Shown one piece after another: positions 29,309 through 36,381 of a stretch of 64,000 bases of DNA. The notes under the pieces are model-generated. The model was given only the letters and a program-made list of their open reading frames with translations, searched no databases and was not told the DNA's origin. A program made the translations under genes and the position numbers. How positions within the stretch are numbered: the stretch's first letter is position 1; each line of letters starts with the position of its first letter. The stretch comes from CAVWSM01 sp963799425 (GTDB taxonomy: Bacteria > Actinomycetota > Actinomycetes > Jiangellales > Jiangellaceae). The DNA lies in the NCBI GenBank assembly GCA_963799425.1, contig CAWCXA010000012.1, positions 372,001 through 436,000 on the forward strand, written 5' to 3'.

Positions 29309-29638
29309 TCAGAGGTAGAGGCCGGTCTGCCCGTCGTCGAGCCGCTCGGCGGCAACCGCATGCAGGTCGCGCTCGCGGAGCAAGTGATAGGACTCCCCGC
29401 GCACCTCGACCTCACCCCGGTCCTCGGGGTCGCAGAGCACCCGGTCGCCCACCTGGACGGTGCCGACGTTGCTGCCCACAGCGACGACTCGCGCCCAGGT
29501 CAGCTTGCGCCCGACCTGCGCGGTCGCGGGGATCACGATGCCGGCGCTGGAGCGACGCTCGCCCGCCTCACCGTCGATGGTGACGAGCAAACGGTCGTGC
29601 AGCATCCGAATCGGCAGCTTGTCCAGATCTGGGCTCAC
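29309..29638 (-). CDS. Orphan GroES-like co-chaperonin family protein
   Basis: 109 residues from GTG 29638; the ATG of MLHDRLLV is an alternative. IRMLHDRLLVTID, SSAGIVIPATAQ, WARVVAVGSNVGTVQVGDRVLCDPEDRGEVEVRGESYHLLRERDLHAV match the Cpn10 beta-barrel including the mobile-loop position, though the loop is altered (ERRSSAGIVIP). No groEL adjacent. Actinobacterial orphan Cpn10-like proteins exist; whether it binds GroEL is unknown. Confidence 0.82.
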   Translation of the reverse strand: MSPDLDKLPIRMLHDRLLVTIDGEAGERRSSAGIVIPATAQVGRKLTWARVVAVGSNVGTVQVGDRVLCDPEDRGEVEVRGESYHLLRERDLHAVAAERLDDGQTGLYL

Positions 29639-29660
29639 CCCAAGAGGGTACGTCGTCGGG

Positions 29661-30005
29661 TCACCGACGCCGGCGCCAGGCGACGAAGGCGACACCGAGT
29701 ACGAACACGGCCGCCGCGGCGATGACCTCGGGTCGGGGCGCCCCGGAGGGGGTCGTCACGCGTTCTCTGAGGCTGGCGACGCTGCGCTTTGCGATCGACG
29801 ACGGCGTGAGCCGCTGCTTCAGCTCGTCGACGGTGGCGGCAAGGCGCTCGCGGGCAGCCGCGAGGTCGGCCTCGATCTGCTCCGGCTTGCGCGGTGGCGC
29901 GGGCGTTGCCGGGCCGGGCGGGGGCTTCGGGCCTGGCATCGCCTGGCGGGATGCGGGCAGGTAGGGGTTGTATTCCTCCGACCCCTCCGTGGCGGGCTGA
30001 CTCAC
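29661..30005 (-). CDS. DUF3618 single-span membrane protein
   Basis: 114 residues from GTG 30005 (VSQPATEGSEEYNPY). Proline-rich N-terminus, the DUF3618 helix EQIEADLAAARERLAATVDELKQRL, a second helix SSIAKRSVASLRERV, then one C-terminal membrane span VIAAAAVFVLGVAFVAW ending in arginines. Common in actinobacteria, often near peroxiredoxin/Bcp genes (one lies 2.7 kb away). Function unknown. Confidence 0.85.
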   Translation of the reverse strand: MSQPATEGSEEYNPYLPASRQAMPGPKPPPGPATPAPPRKPEQIEADLAAARERLAATVDELKQRLTPSSIAKRSVASLRERVTTPSGAPRPEVIAAAAVFVLGVAFVAWRRRR

Positions 30006-30031
30006 AACGATCAAGTTACCCGTCGACGGGC

Positions 30032-30781
30032 TCACTGACGCGCTGGAACGCTGCGCGGATCGAAACCGTACGGCAGCTCGAGCCGGTGCGCGGTCATCAG
30101 CGCCTCGTCTGCCAACACCTCGCGAGTCGACCCGTCCGCGACAAGCACACCGTCGGACAGGACGACGCTGCGCTCACAGAGCTCCAGTGCATATGGCAGG
30201 TCGTGCGTGACCATCAGCACGGTCACGTCGAGCCCGCGCAGGATGTCCGCGAGCTCGCGTCGGCTCGCCGGATCGAGGTTGGACGAAGGCTCGTCGAGCA
30301 CCAGGATCTCGGGACGCATGGCGAGCACTGTGGCGACGGCGACGCGGCGGCGCTGGCCGTAGGAGAGGTGGTGCGGCGGGCGGTCGACGTACGACTCCAT
30401 GCCCACCGCTCGCAGCGCTTCGATCACCCGAGCGTCGAGCTCCGCACCAGTGATGCCGAGGTTGGCCGGGCCGAACGCGACATCGTCACGCACCGTCGGC
30501 ATGAACAGCTGGTCATCGGGGTCCTGGAACACGATGCCTACGCGACGGCGGATCTCCTGCAGCTGTGGCTTGCTCACCTCGAGGCCGGCGACCCGGATGG
30601 TGCCGACGCCGCCCGACAGGATGCCGTTGAGATGCAGGACAAGGGTGGTCTTGCCCGCACCGTTGGGGCCGAGCAGCGCGACTCGCTCGCCGCGCTCGAT
30701 GGTGAGGTCGATGCCGAAGAGCGCCTGGTGGCCGTCGGGGTAGGCAAACGCCAGGCCCTGTACCTCGAGTGCCGGCGTCAT
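30032..30781 (-). CDS. cbiO: ECF-type metal transporter ATPase CbiO/NikO
   Basis: 249 residues. Walker A LLGPNGAGKTTLVLHLNG, Q-loop FQDPDDQLFMPTVRDDVAFG, signature HLSYGQRRRVAVATVLAM, Walker B ILVLDEPSSNLDP, and switch histidine VTHDLPYALELC. Start overlaps the cbiQ stop by 4 bp. Energises the CbiMQ module encoded upstream in the same operon. Confidence 0.95.
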   Translation of the reverse strand: MTPALEVQGLAFAYPDGHQALFGIDLTIERGERVALLGPNGAGKTTLVLHLNGILSGGVGTIRVAGLEVSKPQLQEIRRRVGIVFQDPDDQLFMPTVRDDVAFGPANLGITGAELDARVIEALRAVGMESYVDRPPHHLSYGQRRRVAVATVLAMRPEILVLDEPSSNLDPASRRELADILRGLDVTVLMVTHDLPYALELCERSVVLSDGVLVADGSTREVLADEALMTAHRLELPYGFDPRSVPARQ

Positions 30782-31542
30782 GCGAGGCCCCAGGCGATTC
30801 CTGCGATGCAGGCCGCGGCGACAGGCAGACTGGCGGCTGCCGCCCAGTCGGCTGCGCCGGCGCGGGTCGCACCGAGCAACGGGAGGCTTCCTGCGTAGCC
30901 GCGGGAGAGCATCGCAACGTGTACGCGCTCGCCGCGCTCGTACGACCGGATGAACAACGCCCCCGCAGAGCGCGCGAGCACCGGGATGTGCCCAGCATGC
31001 CTCGCGTGGAAGGCTCGCGACTCCCGGGCGATTCGCATGCGGCGCATCTCGTCGGCGACGACATCGGCGTAGCGGACCATGAACGACATGATTTCGACAA
31101 GCAGCGCATGCACTCGCAGCCGCTGCATGGCGAGCAGCAGGTCGCGGGCATCGGTGGTCGCCGCAAGGAGGATCGAGGCGACCACGCCGAGAGTCCCCTT
31201 GGCGAGCACGTTCCAGCCGGCGAGCAGCCCGGTCTCCGACACCGACATGCCGAGCACCTCCACCTGCGGGCCGTGCGCCACGAACGGCAGCAGCAGGGCG
31301 AACACCACGAATGGCAGCTCGACGACCATGCGACGCAGGACGAACCCGCCGGAGACCCCGGCGACAATCGCCACCGCGCCGAGGAGCGCGGCATAGCCGG
31401 CAAAGGCCCAGTACTGCTCACGGGGCGTGGCCACCACGACCAACACGAACGCCACGAGCGCAACGACCTTGGTGTGCGCGGGGAGTCGGTGTACCGGACT
31501 GTGCCCGTGTCGGTAGAGCCGGTGGGTGTGGCCGCTGACCAT
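30778..31542 (-). CDS. cbiQ: ECF transporter transmembrane protein CbiQ/NikQ
   Basis: 254 residues, several membrane spans, with the coupling-helix motifs characteristic of T-components: MRRMRIARESRAFHARHAG and LFIRSYERGERVHVAMLSRGY (the two A-R-G coupling motifs). N-terminus HRLPAHTKVVALVAFVLVVV is typical CbiQ. Lies between the substrate-capture gene and cbiO. Confidence 0.93.
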   Translation of the reverse strand: MVSGHTHRLYRHGHSPVHRLPAHTKVVALVAFVLVVVATPREQYWAFAGYAALLGAVAIVAGVSGGFVLRRMVVELPFVVFALLLPFVAHGPQVEVLGMSVSETGLLAGWNVLAKGTLGVVASILLAATTDARDLLLAMQRLRVHALLVEIMSFMVRYADVVADEMRRMRIARESRAFHARHAGHIPVLARSAGALFIRSYERGERVHVAMLSRGYAGSLPLLGATRAGAADWAAAASLPVAAACIAGIAWGLA

Positions 31543-31560
31543 GGCGACTTTGCTCCCGGC

Positions 31561-32601
31561 TCAGACCCGCGCGCGGACGCGGTCGTCGATCTGCTGCGGT
31601 GCACGCCGGCTGACGCGCCGGAACAACAGGTACCCAGCGGCCAAGGTGAGGAGCACGCCGAAGACGCCCACGACGCCGACCGGGATGCCACCGACCTCGC
31701 CGTAGTCGGCCAGCGGTGAACCGCCGAAGGTGTGGTCCCTCGCCGACTCGAGGAAGCCCTTGCTCTCCGCCACGTACTCCAGGCCGTCAGGGCGGCTACT
31801 GGCGTAGAAGCTCACAACGCCGGCCAGCAGGAGCGACAGCGTCGCGCCGGCGATCACGAATGGGCCAACTCGGCCACCCCCGGCCACTGGGGCGGGGCGG
31901 GCCGCGGGGGCGACCGTGCGGGTGCCGTCCGCCGTGCGGATCTCGAGTGCCGGCCGCAGGCCGCGGGCCGCGTACACCAGGTCAGGACGTACCGCCACGA
32001 CCGCGCTCACCGTGAGCGACGTGATCACCGCTTCGCCGACACCGATCAGCGTGTGCCAGCCCAGCATGGTGGCGGCCAGCGCGCCCAGTGGCAGGTCGGC
32101 CGCGCCGCCGACTGCGAACAGCAGCGTGAACACCAGCGCGGCCAACGGCACAGAGACCAGCGCGCCCACGAACGAGGCAGGTACGACCGAGGCCGAGCGG
32201 CGCGGCAGCACCGCAAGGACCGCGCGAACAGTGAGCCAACCACCCCAGACGCCGACCAGCGCCATCAGGGTGATGTTGGTGCCGAGCGCGGTCAGGCCAC
32301 CGTCGGCGAACAGCAAGGCCTGCATGAACAGGACGACGGAGATCGCGAGCGTCGCGGTGTACGGCCCCACCAGCACAGCCGCGAGCGCGCCCCCGAGGAG
32401 ATGCCCGCTCGTGCCCACCCCGACAGGGAAATTCAGCATCTGCACCGCGAAGACGAACGCTGCGACCAGGCCGGCCAGCGGGGCCGTGCGCTCGTCGAGC
32501 TCGGTGCGGGCCCGACGCAACGACACCGCCACTGCGCCGGCAGCGACCACACCGGTCGCGAGGGAAGTGGTGACGTCCAGGAAGCCATCGGGGACGTGCA
32601 T
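31561..32601 (-). CDS. cbiM: CbiM/NikM with fused C-terminal PDGLE (CbiN-like) domain
   Basis: 346 residues from MHVPDGFLDVTTSL; the conserved MHVPDG N-terminus binds the metal, so later starts are excluded. Core: FAVQMLNFPVGVGTSGHLLGGALAAVLVGP and LGWHTLIGVGEAVIT. The C-terminal third contains SSRPDGLEYVAESKGF, the PDGLE motif of the CbiN/NikN accessory subunit, plus two membrane spans, so the operon needs no separate cbiN. The operator upstream suggests nickel rather than cobalt; no cobalamin riboswitch signature was seen. Confidence 0.93.
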   Translation of the reverse strand: MHVPDGFLDVTTSLATGVVAAGAVAVSLRRARTELDERTAPLAGLVAAFVFAVQMLNFPVGVGTSGHLLGGALAAVLVGPYTATLAISVVLFMQALLFADGGLTALGTNITLMALVGVWGGWLTVRAVLAVLPRRSASVVPASFVGALVSVPLAALVFTLLFAVGGAADLPLGALAATMLGWHTLIGVGEAVITSLTVSAVVAVRPDLVYAARGLRPALEIRTADGTRTVAPAARPAPVAGGGRVGPFVIAGATLSLLLAGVVSFYASSRPDGLEYVAESKGFLESARDHTFGGSPLADYGEVGGIPVGVVGVFGVLLTLAAGYLLFRRVSRRAPQQIDDRVRARV

Positions 32602-32655
32602 CTCGTCGGTCTCCTCGCCTGCGCGCCTGCGTCGCCTGGTGCAACGCAATCCTAC

Positions 32656-32672
32656 TTGCGAACTATTCGCAA
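32656..32672. promoter_or_regulatory. Nur-box-like palindrome before cbiMQO
   Basis: TTGCGA-N5-TCGCAA (TTGCGAACTATTCGCAA), a perfect 7-3-7 palindrome, 54 bp upstream of the cbiM start in the divergent cbiM/bcp promoter region. It fits the Streptomyces Nur consensus tTGCaa-N5-ttGCAA, recognised by the nickel-responsive Fur-family repressor. No nur gene is in the window. Confidence 0.7.
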
Positions 32673-32753
32673 CAAGCTGGCCCGCGGATGGGACTGATCT
32701 TGGGGTGGCCGATAGCCTGTGGCTGGCCGAACGAACCCGGAGGCGACCGACCT

Positions 32754-33230
32754 GTGAGCCAGACCAGCACCCGCTTGGAGCCAGGAGACACTGCGCCCGA
32801 CTTCTCCCTCGCTGGCGATGACGGGGCGACCGTGGCGCTGTCCGACTTCCGCGGGCAGCGCGTGATCGTTTACTTCTACCCCGAGGCGATGACTCCTGGC
32901 TGCACGACCGAAGCCTGCGACTTCCGGGACAACCTGTCGTCGCTGCAGGCCGCCGGAGTCCAGGTCCTTGGCATCTCGCGAGACGCGCCGAGCAAGCTGG
33001 CCGAGTTCCGGGCCAAGGACGGCCTGACGTTCCCGCTGCTGTCGGACCCTGACCGCGCGGTGCACGAGGCCTACGGCGTCTGGGGCGAGAAGCAGAACTA
33101 TGGCAAGACCTACATGGGGGTCATCCGTTCCACCTTCGTGGTCGACCCCGAGGGCAAGATCGAGCGGGCCATGTACAACGTCAAGGCAACCGGGCACGTC
33201 GCCAAGCTGCGCCGCGACCTCGGACTCTGA
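32754..33230 (+). CDS. bcp: Thioredoxin-dependent peroxiredoxin (Bcp/PrxQ)
   Basis: 158 residues from GTG 32754, after GGAGG. Peroxidatic cysteine in YPEAMTPGCTTEACDFRDN, with the second cysteine five residues later as in PrxQ; GISRDAPSKLAEFRAKDGL and YMGVIRSTFVVDPEGKI complete the fold. Reduces hydrogen peroxide and alkyl peroxides using thioredoxin. Divergent from the metal transporter. Confidence 0.95.
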   Translation: MSQTSTRLEPGDTAPDFSLAGDDGATVALSDFRGQRVIVYFYPEAMTPGCTTEACDFRDNLSSLQAAGVQVLGISRDAPSKLAEFRAKDGLTFPLLSDPDRAVHEAYGVWGEKQNYGKTYMGVIRSTFVVDPEGKIERAMYNVKATGHVAKLRRDLGL

Positions 33231-33256
33231 TCGCCGCGACGTACCATGGCATCCGC

Positions 33257-33338
33257 GCGCGAGTGGCGGAACAGGCAGACGCGCAGGTTTTAGGTACCTG
33301 TGCCTTCGGGCGTGCGGGTTCGATTCCCGCCTCGCGCA
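33257..33338 (+). tRNA. tRNA-Leu (anticodon TAG)
   Basis: Acceptor stem GCGCGAG pairs with CTCGCGC before discriminator A at 33338. The anticodon stem CAGGT/ACCTG encloses TTTAGGT, giving TAG at the anticodon. A long variable arm (TGCCTTCGGGCGTG) and T-arm GCGGG-TTCGATT-CCCGC are clear. CCA is not encoded. Reads the CUA codon family. Confidence 0.95.
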
Positions 33339-33362
33339 CGTACGACGAAGCGAGGTGAGCGC

Positions 33363-34268
33363 ATGGCAGCAGGGCACAAGCACGCCGCCCCCAACGCCGG
33401 CGCCCGCTGGCGCACGCGGCTGGCGGCCGCCTTCGCCCTGACGGCGGCCTTCTTCGTTGTCGAGCTCGTCGCCGGCCTGCTCGCCGATTCCCTGGCGTTG
33501 GTCTCCGACGCCGGTCATATGGCGTCCGACGTGGTCGCGCTGGGCGCCTCGCTGGTCGCGACCCGCATCGCTGTGCAGCCGGACCGCACGGGCCGGCGCA
33601 GCTATGGCCGCTACCGGGCAGAGGTGTTCGCGTCGGGCTTCACGGTGCTGTTGATGCTGGGCGTCGGCACGTACGTCATCGTCGAGGCCGTCGCCCGCAT
33701 CGGCGACCCGGCCGAGGTGGCCTCCGGCACGATGCTGGTGGTCGGCCTGATTGGGCTCACGGTCAATGTCGTCTCGCTGGCCCTGCTGAGAGCCGGCTCC
33801 CGGGAAAGCATCAACATCCGCGGCGCCTATCTGGAGGTGCTGGGGGACGCGTTCGGCTCCATCGGCGTCATCGCCGCGGCGCTGCTCATCAACTGGACCG
33901 GCGACTCGGTCTGGGACACGATCGTCGCCTTGGCGATCGGTGCTTTCGTCGTCGTACGAGCAGTCGGGCTCGGCCGGCAGGTGCTGGCCATCCTCGGACA
34001 GCACGTCCCGGCGGGCATCGACAGCGCCCGCATCGACGACGAGCTGGCCGCGCTTCCCGGCGTCACTGACGTTCATGACCTGCACCTATGGACGCTGACC
34101 TCCGGGATGAACGTCGCCACTGCCCACCTCGTCGTCGACGACGAGTCGATGTCGCACGGTGTGCTCGACGCTGCGCGCGACCTGCTTCGCGATCGGCATG
34201 GCATCGCACATGCGACGTTGCAAGTGGAGCCGCGCACCCACACGGGTTGTCAAGAGCTCCATTGGTGA
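33363..34268 (+). CDS. Cation diffusion facilitator (Zn/Co/Cd efflux)
   Basis: 301 residues from ATG 33363 behind GAGGTGAG. Six membrane helices; site A in helix 2 reads LVSDAGHMASD (HxxxD) and in helix 5 reads YLEVLGDAFGSIG, where the usual histidine is glutamate, so metal choice may differ from ZitB-type pumps. The C-terminal cytoplasmic domain has DVHDLHLWTLTSGMNVATAHL. Histidines near the N-terminus (GHKHA) could bind metal. Follows the tRNA gene by 24 bp. Confidence 0.93.
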   Translation: MAAGHKHAAPNAGARWRTRLAAAFALTAAFFVVELVAGLLADSLALVSDAGHMASDVVALGASLVATRIAVQPDRTGRRSYGRYRAEVFASGFTVLLMLGVGTYVIVEAVARIGDPAEVASGTMLVVGLIGLTVNVVSLALLRAGSRESINIRGAYLEVLGDAFGSIGVIAAALLINWTGDSVWDTIVALAIGAFVVVRAVGLGRQVLAILGQHVPAGIDSARIDDELAALPGVTDVHDLHLWTLTSGMNVATAHLVVDDESMSHGVLDAARDLLRDRHGIAHATLQVEPRTHTGCQELHW

Positions 34269-34290
34269 TCGGCGCGCAAGCGGGCGAGTC

Positions 34291-34365
34291 ATGGCCACGT
34301 GGGATGACGTACGGCGCCTCGCTTTGAACCTCCCCGAGACCGGCGGATCGGCGACCATGCGCTGA
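34291..34365 (+). pseudogene. Truncated MmcQ/YjbR-like N-terminus
   Basis: ATGGCCACGTGGGATGACGT opens a 24-codon frame, MATWDDVRRLALNLPETGG, which closely resembles the start of MmcQ/YjbR (DUF419-type) proteins, then stops. No continuation in another frame is evident; the rest of the 180-bp gap to 34449 contains only a 7-bp inverted repeat (GGTTGGC/GCCAACC, near 34382 and 34415). Likely a gene remnant. Confidence 0.5.
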
Positions 34366-34449
34366 GCCACCCGCGAGCATGCGGTTGGCGACTGTTTCGA
34401 GTCCAAAACGGTGGCCAACCCCATGTTCGGCGGAAGGTGGGGGTGGCCG

Positions 34450-35937
34450 CTAGCGGAAGGCGGCGATCACCTGACCGAGGCGATCCAGCGGCTCGGCGTC
34501 GGTCAGGTCGGGCAGTCTCAGCATGACCTCCGCCGCACCGGCCTCGGCCAGCTCACGCAGCCGACCCACCTGGTCGCCGACGGTGCCGGCGTGCACCTGC
34601 GCCGCGTACATCGCCGCCGAGCGGCCGCGCGGGCGCAGCCGTTCGACCAGCGCGGACACCTCGGCGTCGTCTCGCCCGATCAGTGCGGTCGACAGGACTG
34701 TGAGCTCGACCTCGGCCGGGTCACGTCCGACGTCGAGACAGTGCTGGCGGAGGACGGTTGCCTTGTGTCGTACGACATCGGGGTTGCCGAAGACGTTGCT
34801 CGCGTCGGCGTACTGCGCGGCTAGGCGCATCGTCCGCCGCTCCCCTGAGCCGCCGACGATGACCGGTACGTGCTCCTGGAGCGGTCGCGGATAGCAGAGC
34901 GTCTCGGGCATGGACAACGTCTCGCCCTCGAACGGCGGCGACCCCGGACCCCACAGCATGGGCAGCGCGCGCAGTGCGTCCTCGAGCACGGCATAGCGGT
35001 GCGCGGCGGGCGGCATGGTCAGACCCAACGCCTCGTTCTCCTCGCGGAACCAGCCAAGACCGATGCCGCACACTGCGCGGCCGCCGCTGACGACGTCGAG
35101 GGTCGCGACACTCTTAGCGAGCAGTCCCACGCTGCGGTACGTGACGGCGCTGACCAGCGTGCCCAGACGCACGCGCTCGGTGGCGCCCGCGAGAAACCCC
35201 AGCGCGGCAAACGGCTCCAGCATGTCGTCCCAGGCGCGGCCCACCTGCGGGATCTGTCGGAAGTGGTCCATCACGTAGATCGCGTCGACGCCGACCTGCT
35301 CGGCCACTGCCGCGATCTCGTACAGTCGCGCTCGTGACTTCGCCGCGCCGCCCGGCCAGCTGAAGCGGCCAAGATGCAGACCGAAGCGGAGCCCTGTCGG
35401 CCGGTCGGCCTGTCGCTGGCGTGCTTGCGCCGCTGTGGCAAACGAGGGGGACACAACGCGTACGGCGGTTGGTCGCAGCACCGCGTTGTACCCCTCCTCC
35501 TCAAGTCGATCACGCACGTGCTTGTAGCTGCGCAACTGACTGTCGAGCACGGTTGTCGGGATTTGCTTGGGACGTCCGCGGTTCCACTCGCGACATTGAG
35601 CGGCAGGGGTGTCGAACGCGATCGCGACAACGCTCATGCGGCTGGCGCGGGCCAGGTCACGCCAGCGTTGCCGCCGCTCGTCGTCAAGCCCCAACGTGTC
35701 GATGACTGTGGTGAGCCCGCGGCCAAGGCGCAGCCGTACGACGTCGTCTAGCAATGCCAACGCATCGGCACTTGCCGCGATGTCGTCCTCGCCCGCACCG
35801 ACGAGCGCCCGCAACCGGTCACTGGACACGATCGCATCCGCCGGAAAGTGGGCCGATGCCCACGTCGACTTGCCCGAGGCCCCAGGGCCGACGAGCACGA
35901 CGACCACCGGCGACGGCAGTGCCAGCACCTCGTCCAC
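34450..35937 (-). CDS. P-loop kinase fused to F420-type luciferase-like oxidoreductase
   Basis: 495 residues from GTG 35937 (VDEVLALPSPVVVVLVG). Residues 1-~165 are a zeta-toxin/polynucleotide-kinase-like P-loop domain: GPGASGKSTWA, DTLGLDDERRQRW, and the lid REWNRGRPKQIPTTVLDSQ. Residues ~180-495 are an LLM-class TIM barrel: FGLHLGRFSWPGG, YVMDHFRQIPQVG, ERVRLGTLVSAVTYRSVGLLAK, GRAVCGIGLGWFREENEALG and PVIVGGSGERRTMRLAAQYAD, typical of F420-dependent enzymes. Both halves look intact. Substrate unknown; the pairing suggests a phosphorylated or nucleotide-linked substrate, which is inference. Confidence 0.85.
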   Translation of the reverse strand: MDEVLALPSPVVVVLVGPGASGKSTWASAHFPADAIVSSDRLRALVGAGEDDIAASADALALLDDVVRLRLGRGLTTVIDTLGLDDERRQRWRDLARASRMSVVAIAFDTPAAQCREWNRGRPKQIPTTVLDSQLRSYKHVRDRLEEEGYNAVLRPTAVRVVSPSFATAAQARQRQADRPTGLRFGLHLGRFSWPGGAAKSRARLYEIAAVAEQVGVDAIYVMDHFRQIPQVGRAWDDMLEPFAALGFLAGATERVRLGTLVSAVTYRSVGLLAKSVATLDVVSGGRAVCGIGLGWFREENEALGLTMPPAAHRYAVLEDALRALPMLWGPGSPPFEGETLSMPETLCYPRPLQEHVPVIVGGSGERRTMRLAAQYADASNVFGNPDVVRHKATVLRQHCLDVGRDPAEVELTVLSTALIGRDDAEVSALVERLRPRGRSAAMYAAQVHAGTVGDQVGRLRELAEAGAAEVMLRLPDLTDAEPLDRLGQVIAAFR

Positions 35938-36099
35938 GACAGCCGAGTCTCCACCTTTGCAGCACACCTGCGCGCGGGTCGCCAAGACGGCCCGTGCGTG
36001 CAACGCTTCAACTGACGCCCGGCAGGGTAGAGATGTCGGCGCCTGGATTTGTCTAAGAGGTAGCAACGTTCATCCAAGCGGAAGCAGCGGAGGTGGCAG

Positions 36100-36381
36100 A
36101 TGTCGATGACTGACGAGCCGGCAGGTGGCGGTCACGGACCAGCCGATGGCGGTGCGGGAGGTCTGCCGGGCGGCCACGACGGTGGTGCTGACGGTGGTGC
36201 CGACGGCGGCGCTCACGGCCCCGCGGACGGCGGTGCGCTGGGTATGCCCGGCGGGCACGACGGCGGCGCGGACGGCGGCGCGGACGCAGGTGCCGACGGC
36301 GGCGCGGACGGTGGCGCGGACGGCGGCGCGGACGGTGGCGCGGACGGCGGCGCGGACGGCGGCGCCGACAGCGGTATGTGA
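36100..36381 (+). CDS. DGGA tandem-repeat protein (93 aa)
   Basis: ATG with GGAGGTGG upstream. After MSMTDEPAGGGHGPADGGA the protein is almost entirely GGAD tetrapeptides with two GLPGGHDGG/GMPGGHDGG interruptions. Composition is Gly/Ala/Asp with a few histidines: strongly acidic, probably disordered, possibly Ca or metal binding. The 12-bp DNA unit (GGCGCGGACGGC and variants, about 36265-36370) is prone to slippage in whole codons. Stop abuts the GTG of the JmjC-cupin gene directly, so they are probably co-expressed. Function unknown. Confidence 0.7.
   Translation: MSMTDEPAGGGHGPADGGAGGLPGGHDGGADGGADGGAHGPADGGALGMPGGHDGGADGGADAGADGGADGGADGGADGGADGGADGGADSGM

Noticed and set aside
32602..32753. 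Cobalamin riboswitch upstream of cbiM
   Set aside because: The gap is only ~150 bp and no B12-box-like sequence is visible; the Nur-like palindrome explains regulation better.
32652..34085. 477-codon minus-strand frame across bcp, the tRNA and the CDF gene
   Set aside because: It crosses a tRNA and two well-supported genes; no family resemblance.
33257..34365. Integrative element at the tRNA-Leu
   Set aside because: No integrase and no repeat of the tRNA 3' end found downstream; neighbours are ordinary chromosomal genes.
36265..36370. 12-bp tandem array considered as an origin iteron or CRISPR
   Set aside because: It lies in frame inside a gene, has no AT-rich unwinding region and no spacers.
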